Assembly: GCF_001690275.1 (NCBI RefSeq)
Contig: NZ_LZGW01000001.1
Span: forward strand, 153,702-217,701
Reading direction: 5' to 3'
Source: Gilliamella sp. WF3-4
Lineage (GTDB): Bacteria > Pseudomonadota > Gammaproteobacteria > Enterobacterales > Orbaceae
DNA: 64,000 nucleotides
Positions within the stretch are counted from its first letter, which is position 1; each line of letters opens with the position of its first letter. A model generated the notes under the pieces. It saw only the letters and a list, made by a program, of their open reading frames with translations. It had not been told where the DNA came from and did not search any database. The translations under genes were made by a program, and so were the position numbers. Shown one piece after another: positions 59,501 through 64,000 of this stretch.

Positions 59501-60377
59501 AATTGAACAGAATGATTTAACTGATTGGACTTTTGATTTGTTACCAAGTGTGTATGAAGAAACTCATAAAAATTACACTATTAAAGCTTACCCTGCAATC
59601 ATTGATAACCAAAATTCAGTAAGCATTAAATTAATCGATAATCAATATGAGCAACAAAGACTAACTAAACTAGGATTAAGACGTCTACTTATACTTAACA
59701 TACCATCACCAATTAAATATTTACATGAAAAATTGCCGAATAAATCTAAATTAAGCTTATATTTTAATGCTTTTGGCACTGTGCTTAGTTTAATTGACGA
59801 TTGCATTGCTTGTGCTGTTGACTATTTGATTGAAAAAAATAATCAGATCATTCAAAATCGAGATAATTATCAGTCATTGTTAAATTATACCAAAGGCAAT
59901 ATTAATGAAACTGTGGTTGATATTGCAAAACAGGTTGAGTCCATTTTGGTTTTATATAATAACATCAATAAAAAACTAAAAGGTCGCATCGATTTATCAT
60001 TAGCCTTTTCTTTATCTGATATCAAAAAACAACTTGATCACCTTGTTTATAAAGGGTTTGTTGCAAAATCAGGTTATAAACGGCTACCAGATATTAATCG
60101 TTATTTATCCGCAATTGAAAAAAGAATTGAAAAACTAATGGTAAATTTTACCAAAGATAAGCAATCGCTGAACATCATAGAATCGGTTGAAAAGCAATAT
60201 GTAACGTGGGTGAATAGTTTGCCAGAAAATTCAAAATCGCAAGAAGAAGTAATAAATATCCGTTGGATGATTGAAGAGCTAAGAGTGAATCTATTTGCTC
60301 AGCAACTTGGTACTCCGTATCCAATTTCCGCAAAACGTATTGAGCAACAAATCGATAAAGTCAAATCTGAATTATAG
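56502..60377 (+). CDS. hrpA: ATP-dependent RNA helicase HrpA
   Basis: DEAH-box helicase of 1291 residues; E. coli HrpA resolves stalled ribosomes. Walker A GETGSGKT (85-92), DEAH box IIDEAHERS (D182-H185), SAT motif IITSATIDVERF, then QRKGRCGRTSDG in the helicase C domain, HA2 and OB-like domains (about 440-720), and the long HrpA-specific C-terminal region to the end. A TTG nine bases upstream is in frame; ATG 56502 is used. Confidence 0.95.
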   Translation: MLTQKQLKNLDSMTFLDKHKIIKLAQKSQTIADIDANIQSAILHYQARVALLPKKINFPANLPVVEKKQAIYDAIKHHQVVIIAGETGSGKTTQIPKICLELGLGVKGFIGHTQPRRLAARSVANRIAEELKTEIGQLVGFKVRFSDHVSETTLIKLMTDGILLAEIQKDRLLLQYDTIIIDEAHERSLNIDFILGYLKQLLPKRPDLKVIITSATIDVERFSKHFNQAPIIEVSGRTFPVEVRYRPLALNENESYSDKNNDFQPIIDAIDELSTESAGDILVFLTGEREIRDLADTLNKLDLRHTDILPLYARLSTAEQNRIFQPHTKRRIVLATNVAETSLTVPGIKYVIDPGLARISRYSYRTKVQRLPIEPISQASANQRKGRCGRTSDGICIRLYDEHDFLSRPEFTDPEILRTNLASVILQMTSLGLGDIAAFPFVEAPDSKYIRDGIRLLEELGAIDTKHNRYHLTEIGKTLAQLPIDPRLARMLFEAKRLGCTKEIMIITAALSIQDPRERPFDKQQASDEKHRRFVDKDSDFISLINLWNYIKGQQNILSGNQFRRLCQKEFLNYLRIREWQDVYTQIRQTIKQLAFPINSNTADYRSLHISLLSGLLSHVGMKELEKHEYIGARNIKFAIFPNSALFKNQPKWCIASELVETSRLWGRVVAKIEAEWIEPIAKHLVKYSYNEPRWSKKQGTTIANEKVTLFGLPIVASRIVNYSKIDPVLSRSLFIRHALVEGDWFTRHQFYKKNQKLISEVEDLEHKSRRQNILIDDDELFDFYDKRIDKSVISSKHFDTWWKQKQKSDPDFLSVEKKMLIKQSAELVNLNDFPDFWHQGNLKLALSYQFDIGHNRDGVTIKIPLNLLNQIKNKGFDWQVPGFRKDLIIALIKSLPKSLRRNLVPAPNYADAFLRRAISTDQSLLESLETEFHKMTGVKITTEDWQLDQIPDYLKITFSIVDNNNKEIASSKDLILLKEQLKNEIQQALSSLTTQKTVQIEQNDLTDWTFDLLPSVYEETHKNYTIKAYPAIIDNQNSVSIKLIDNQYEQQRLTKLGLRRLLILNIPSPIKYLHEKLPNKSKLSLYFNAFGTVLSLIDDCIACAVDYLIEKNNQIIQNRDNYQSLLNYTKGNINETVVDIAKQVESILVLYNNINKKLKGRIDLSLAFSLSDIKKQLDHLVYKGFVAKSGYKRLPDINRYLSAIEKRIEKLMVNFTKDKQSLNIIESVEKQYVTWVNSLPENSKSQEEVINIRWMIEELRVNLFAQQLGTPYPISAKRIEQQIDKVKSEL

Positions 60378-60451
60378 TGGTTAGTTGGCTAAGTAATTTT
60401 GTTTGATAGAAAAGTAGGGCGCAGTGAAATGCGCCCATTTATTGGTATAAG

Positions 60452-61495
60452 TTATCGATAAAGATCAACAAAAACAGTGATGTTCGGCCCATTAGAGTCA
60501 TGGGCTACTCGAGAGATATGATAATATTTGGCACCAGCATCAATAGCGCGTTTACCTGCTTGATAAGAAATTTCCTGATCAGTCACATAGTAGCCTCTAA
60601 ATTTGATTGTATCAAAGGCAACCATTTTAGCCGCTGTTGCATCATTTAATTCTTGAATTTTCCGCCCATCTGATAACGTTACAGTGTAACGATTTATGCG
60701 TTGAGGCTCCGTCGTCACTGCTGTAACCTCAGATGTAGATGTGCTGTTTACTGTAGATGTTTTTGTATTATTTACTGGTTCACGAATAACTTTTACTTTA
60801 TTATTAAATTTATCAGCATAAAATTTTTCATTAAAAGCTGAAGGAGAATAATATCCCGGTTTTTCAACTTGCATAGCCGCATCTCCGCCTTGTGCAAGAG
60901 CGAGTTGGCCAGCCTCAGAATCATATGGAATTGCGTCTTCAGGTTGAAGTTTACGTTCTGGTGCATCTTTCTTAAACAAATAAGCAGCAATTTGTAGATT
61001 GCTACCAAGCTCGCTACGTGAATCGATATAATAGGCATAAGCACCTTTTGCTGAGGCTTCTTTGGCAATTGCTTGGTTTATATCATATTCACTAGGAAAA
61101 TATCCACGAATTCGTACAATATTGAAAGGCTCTAAACGGATTGCTTTAGATTTTGGATATTCATATACGCCTTCGAATTTACGTAAATTTTCGGCTTTTT
61201 CTTCAGCTTTAGCAGCATCTGCTTTATATAACTTAGCGTAAACAATACGTAAAGTATCATTAGATGGGCTGATATTGGTTGTTGTTATAAAGAAAGAAGC
61301 CGCACCTTCTTTATCTGCCGCTTTTGACATAGCTAAAACATAATCATTATCAGTATAAAATGCCCCTCGGATAGTTATGCTTTTAAACGACTGCAGATCT
61401 TTAGCCTGCTGTTCAGTTAACTGTTGGGCAGCAAATGAAGAAATAGGGGTGAGGGCCAAAGTTACTGCAATAAATGTTTTCTTTAAACTTGTCAT
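60452..61495 (-). CDS. ydgH: YdgH-like periplasmic protein with three DUF1471 repeats
   Basis: 347 residues with a Sec signal peptide ending ISSFA-AQ. Three YdgH/BhsA-McbA domains can be seen: about 35-90 (SFKSITIRGAFYTDNDYVLA), about 120-175 (NIVRIRGYFPSEYDINQAIA) and about 292-347 (DTIKFRGYYVTDQEISYQAG), each ending in a tyrosine-rich strand. E. coli YdgH has the same three-domain plan; its function concerns envelope integrity but is not settled. The linker before domain three is Ser/Thr-rich. Confidence 0.92.
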   Translation of the reverse strand: MTSLKKTFIAVTLALTPISSFAAQQLTEQQAKDLQSFKSITIRGAFYTDNDYVLAMSKAADKEGAASFFITTTNISPSNDTLRIVYAKLYKADAAKAEEKAENLRKFEGVYEYPKSKAIRLEPFNIVRIRGYFPSEYDINQAIAKEASAKGAYAYYIDSRSELGSNLQIAAYLFKKDAPERKLQPEDAIPYDSEAGQLALAQGGDAAMQVEKPGYYSPSAFNEKFYADKFNNKVKVIREPVNNTKTSTVNSTSTSEVTAVTTEPQRINRYTVTLSDGRKIQELNDATAAKMVAFDTIKFRGYYVTDQEISYQAGKRAIDAGAKYYHISRVAHDSNGPNITVFVDLYR

Positions 61496-61545
61496 ATATT
61501 AAGACCTTACAATAAATTATTGTGATTATTTTAACATAAATAAAT

Positions 61546-62259
61546 TTATTTGCCTAAATCCATCAAAGCATTTAAATCTTTAATAAATAAATGTTTTCCT
61601 TTAACTGATAAAATATTTTGCTCTTGAAGCTTTGATAAATTTCTACTAACGGTTTCAACTGTTAAGCCCAAATAATTAGAAATATCAGCTCGGCTCATCA
61701 TAAGTTTAATATTTAATGAAGAATGACCTCTTTGTTTGTAACGTTGATAAAGTGAATATATAAAGGTTGCTAATCGCTCATCGGCTTTTTTCTGAGAATA
61801 ACAAAGTACTAATTTTTGATAATTATAAATATCAGAACTTAGTAAATTAAGTACCATTTCTCTAATATCTTTTTGGTGATCAACCAGTGACATCAATTCA
61901 TCATAATTAAGCTGGCAAACAAGTGTATTGCAAAGCGCTTGGATATTGTTGTTATATAATTTTGTTGAAATTGAATCTAAACCAACAATGTCACCAGGTA
62001 AATAAAAGCCATTAATTTGCTGATGATTATCAGGTGTTGTAACAAAAGTCTTTAATGCACCAGAATGAATAATATAAAATTTAGTAAATGGTGTATTTGC
62101 TTTAACAATAATTTCATCTTTGGCATAAGACATTTTACGCTCTAATACATTATCTAAATTATTGTTAAGTAACGCGGGAAGACAAAGAGAGCTTATGCTA
62201 CATAATTCACATTGAACAGAATAACTGTTTGAACGTAATGTCTTAAAAATATTTTGCAT
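61546..62259 (-). CDS. fnr: FNR oxygen-responsive transcription regulator
   Basis: Crp/Fnr-family regulator with a [4Fe-4S] oxygen sensor. Cysteines C17, C20 and C26 (CELCSISSLC) plus C115 (LVCQL) match the four cluster ligands of E. coli FNR in order and spacing. A cyclic-nucleotide-type beta-barrel (about 40-125), dimer helix, and HTH with SRADISNYLGLTVETVSRNL (DNA-reading Glu-x-x-Ser-Arg) follow. 237 residues. It probably controls anaerobic genes such as the fumarate reductase cluster, although I saw no clear FNR box there. Confidence 0.96.
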   Translation of the reverse strand: MQNIFKTLRSNSYSVQCELCSISSLCLPALLNNNLDNVLERKMSYAKDEIIVKANTPFTKFYIIHSGALKTFVTTPDNHQQINGFYLPGDIVGLDSISTKLYNNNIQALCNTLVCQLNYDELMSLVDHQKDIREMVLNLLSSDIYNYQKLVLCYSQKKADERLATFIYSLYQRYKQRGHSSLNIKLMMSRADISNYLGLTVETVSRNLSKLQEQNILSVKGKHLFIKDLNALMDLGK

Positions 62260-62419
62260 ATTGACTAAATAGAATAATTACAGTTTATCAAACGAGCAGG
62301 TTATCATATTTTATAATAAAATAACAATTGTTCATTAATTATTATTTTATTATTTAAAAAATATTCTAATAATAGGTGATAATTACAATTAACTTTACCT
62401 TTCAACTCACAACAACCTT

Positions 62420-62447
62420 ATTTAACATAATATACATTATTCTAACG
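62420..62447 (-). other. Second, inverted dif-like site with degenerate XerC arm
   Basis: On the minus strand the arms read CGTTAGAATAA, centre TGTATA, and TTATGTTAAAT. Centre and XerD arm are identical to dif; the XerC arm differs from the site at 62585 at several positions. A defective XerC arm is typical of phage or plasmid attachment sites that exploit Xer. Confidence 0.65.
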
Positions 62448-62584
62448 TATTGATTTTAATGATTATTTATTTTTAATGTTTGTTAATTTATTGATTAATT
62501 TAATATTTTACTAGTGAGTTGTGTTTTTTCAATTGAGGTCAGATTATGCTGGTTTCATTGTCTAATTTTATGTACGTTTATCTA

Positions 62585-62612
62585 GGTTCGCATAATGTAT
62601 ATTATGTTAAAT
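62585..62612 (+). other. dif chromosome dimer resolution site
   Basis: 28 bp with XerC arm GGTTCGCATAA, six-base centre TGTATA and XerD arm TTATGTTAAAT. From memory this differs from E. coli dif by one base (G to T at position 4). XerCD act here under FtsK control to resolve chromosome dimers, which places the replication terminus in this region. Flanking genes (hrpA, hslJ, fnr, ydgH, rlhA, pykF) are also terminus-proximal in E. coli. Confidence 0.9.
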
Positions 62613-63008
62613 AAGGTTGTTGTGAATTATATTATCGTAAAATAATGTCGGCTCTACGTACCCGCTCGGACACTGATGACTAAAATCAATATTAATAACC
62701 CTGCGCAACGGAATTACGTTATTTTTTTGTTGTTGTAAGTTTTATAATTACATTTTACTTAAACCAATTAATAACAAGTCTTTTTCGTACAGCCAAAAAG
62801 TTTTTTGTGACATAGAGTTCTTAACAAATTGATAACCGTCATTTAGTAATAATCGATAAAAAGTATAAATTCGATTAGCTTTTGAATATGAGATTTTTCC
62901 TGTTCTAGTAATAATTGATTGACAAAATACTCAATCAAAAGATGTTAAGTAGCAATTAATAATTAGAACTGATACGGACGATAAAGGACTTAAAGTTTCA
63001 TAGATATT

Positions 63009-63051
63009 TTTATCGTGGTACGCATAATGGCATTTTGCGTACCACGATAAA
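63009..63051. repeat. Perfect 16-bp hairpin
   Basis: TTTATCGTGGTACGCA (63009-63024) pairs with TGCGTACCACGATAAA (63036-63051) around 11 nt. Outside it AGTTTCAT (62994-63001) pairs with ATGAAACT (63070-63077). No T-run follows. Confidence 0.7.
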
Positions 63052-63639
63052 CGTACGTAAAACTAGACGATGAAACTAGCATAATCATGACCTCAAATAA
63101 AAAAACATAACCCGCCAACAAAAAATTAAATTAATCAATTTGTGAATTAAGAATGAAGAATAAATGACCATTAAAATCAATTATGTTATAACTTGTCGGC
63201 TGTTTAATTGGCCGTTTATCGTCGCTCTTCTTTTTTAATGCTGGGCACTTTGTCCTTCAAAGTTGTTTAAAAAAAGTTAAATAAAATCAATGCGTTTTCT
63301 GACTGTTTTTTATTGTGTTTATTTACAACCGTACTTTCTGCCACCTCATCACCTTTGTTTCGGATATTTACAATTAAGCTTGGTGTCACTTAAACAGGCT
63401 TTATGTTGCTAATTAAAGTGTGTTGATAGGCAAATGCCTATTTGATTAACCAAGTATAGTTTCACATATAGGCACTTTAGTGATAATGAATAAGCTTAGT
63501 TTACAAAACAGGTAATTATAGAATTAATTCCAGCTTGCATTACTAACTTTATTTTTTGAAACTACTGCTTTATATCTGTTCTCATCAATTTAAAACTAAA
63601 TTTTTTTGTTATTTTTGTTATTTTTGTTATTATAGTAAT

Positions 63640-64000
63640 TTAATTCTTTGTCATAAAAATAACATCACTACCAGGTAACGGTTTTTTTAAGATGTGGCTT
63701 TTGATTTTTCCCCAAACTTGCATTTCACAAGCTTTACAATTGAACTTTAATAATAATTCTTCATTGTTTTGAATCAATTTCATTGGCGTTACTTTGGTTT
63801 TTACTCCTTGGATTCCTTTTGCTTGTTTTGGACATAAATTAAACGCAAATCGTAAACAATGTTTCGTTATCATTAGTGGGACATCATCTTTTATTTCGTG
63901 TGCTTCATACGCACTTTCAATTAATTTTACGCCATGTTGTGCATAAAATTCCTTAGCTTTATGGTTATATACATTGGCTAAGTAACTTAAGTGTGTCTCT
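63640..64000 (-). CDS. rlhA: RlhA (YdcP) U32-family 23S rRNA hydroxylation protein, C-terminal part
   Basis: The frame is open to the window edge, so only the last 119 residues or so are seen. FLANVYN-like LANVYNHKAKEFYAQHGVKL, then YEAHE, then the very conserved MITKHCLRFAFNLCPKQAKG, KFNCKACEMQVWGKIKSHIL and PLPGS match the C-terminus of E. coli RlhA, a peptidase U32-family protein needed for 5-hydroxycytidine at 23S position 2501. Several conserved Cys (HCLRF, LCPKQ, CKAC) probably bind a metal or cluster. Confidence 0.9.
   Translation of the reverse strand, partial: ETHLSYLANVYNHKAKEFYAQHGVKLIESAYEAHEIKDDVPLMITKHCLRFAFNLCPKQAKGIQGVKTKVTPMKLIQNNEELLLKFNCKACEMQVWGKIKSHILKKPLPGSDVIFMTKN

Larger units (their letters stand above)
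62407..62625. repeat. 34-bp perfect inverted repeat embracing two dif-like sites
   Basis: 62407-62440 and 62592-62625 are exact reverse complements over 34 bp, separated by 151 bp. The repeated part covers most of a dif site (end of the XerC arm, centre, XerD arm) plus 13 bases beyond the XerD arm. Confidence 0.85.
62260..63639. other. Gene-poor 1.38-kb terminus region containing dif
   Basis: No convincing coding frame. It holds a dif site, a second inverted dif-like copy, a perfect 16-bp hairpin (63009-63051) nested in an 8-bp inverted repeat, and a 16-bp AT-rich motif (63277-63292) also found near 3770. Confidence 0.6.

Noticed and set aside
62407..62625. 34-bp perfect inverted repeat read as a MITE or invertible promoter upstream of fnr
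   Set aside because: The repeat core coincides with a near-exact dif sequence, and no target-site duplication or recombinase gene is nearby; the dif explanation accounts for most of the identity.
62726..62745. Tus-binding Ter-like sequence (TGTTGTAAG...)
   Set aside because: The critical C of the GTTGTAAC core is G here and the flanks do not fit, so it is not a credible Ter site.

Overview
The window is an AT-rich (roughly one-third G+C by eye) gammaproteobacterial chromosome segment. Protein similarity and gene order are enterobacterial-like but rearranged: lolDE, lolB-ispE divergent from hemA, gshA-yafD, mltD-gloB-rnhA-dnaQ-tRNA-Asp, cmoAB, ppk-ppx, pykF, hslJ, hrpA, ydgH, fnr and rlhA. 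From base composition and gene content I think it is an Orbaceae member (Gilliamella/Orbus/Frischella, insect-gut symbionts). That is inference from memory, not a database result.

Layout. 1-13,800 is core: lipoprotein export (lolD partial, lolE), a rhomboid protease, a GNAT acetyltransferase, a cas-less three-repeat type I-F CRISPR array (3550-3697), a TM2 protein, yigZ, nfi-trmN, an arginine-type transporter with a dimethylargininase, apt, ispE-lolB and hemA with two small Cys-rich proteins. 13,862-19,260 begins with tRNA-Leu(CAA) and continues as a decayed mobile region. It holds small minus-strand phage-like ORFs, a Cox/Apl-like regulator divergent from a frameshifted CI-like repressor, three SHOCT-type tails, a membrane protein, a PH-SHOCT protein, a broken lipoprotein gene, a truncated IS3-family transposase and a gene remnant. 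19,330-44,490 is core again: a 1991-residue alpha-2-macroglobulin, cmoB/cmoA, a metallophosphoesterase, rnd, a TRIC channel, mtnN, ybbO-cnoX, map, rlmC, gshA-yafD, mltD-gloB, rnhA/dnaQ and tRNA-Asp.

43,439-50,463 is a redox and pyrimidine cluster. A class-1-type dihydroorotate dehydrogenase lies behind what looks like a pyrBI-style UTP-sensing attenuator. Divergent from it is an OYE-FMN-fumarate reductase fusion with an ApbE flavinylation motif, followed by apbE and a DASS dicarboxylate transporter. This set looks like a soluble flavin-based fumarate-reducing module with its own maturation enzyme and transporter.

50,518-64,000 holds ppk-ppx, pykF, hslJ, hrpA, ydgH, fnr, a gene-poor 1.4-kb stretch and the 3' part of rlhA. 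The gene-poor stretch contains a near-exact match to the dif chromosome-dimer resolution site (62585-62612), plus a second inverted dif-like copy 137 bp away. Many of the flanking genes also lie near the terminus in E. coli, so this end of the window is probably the replication terminus.
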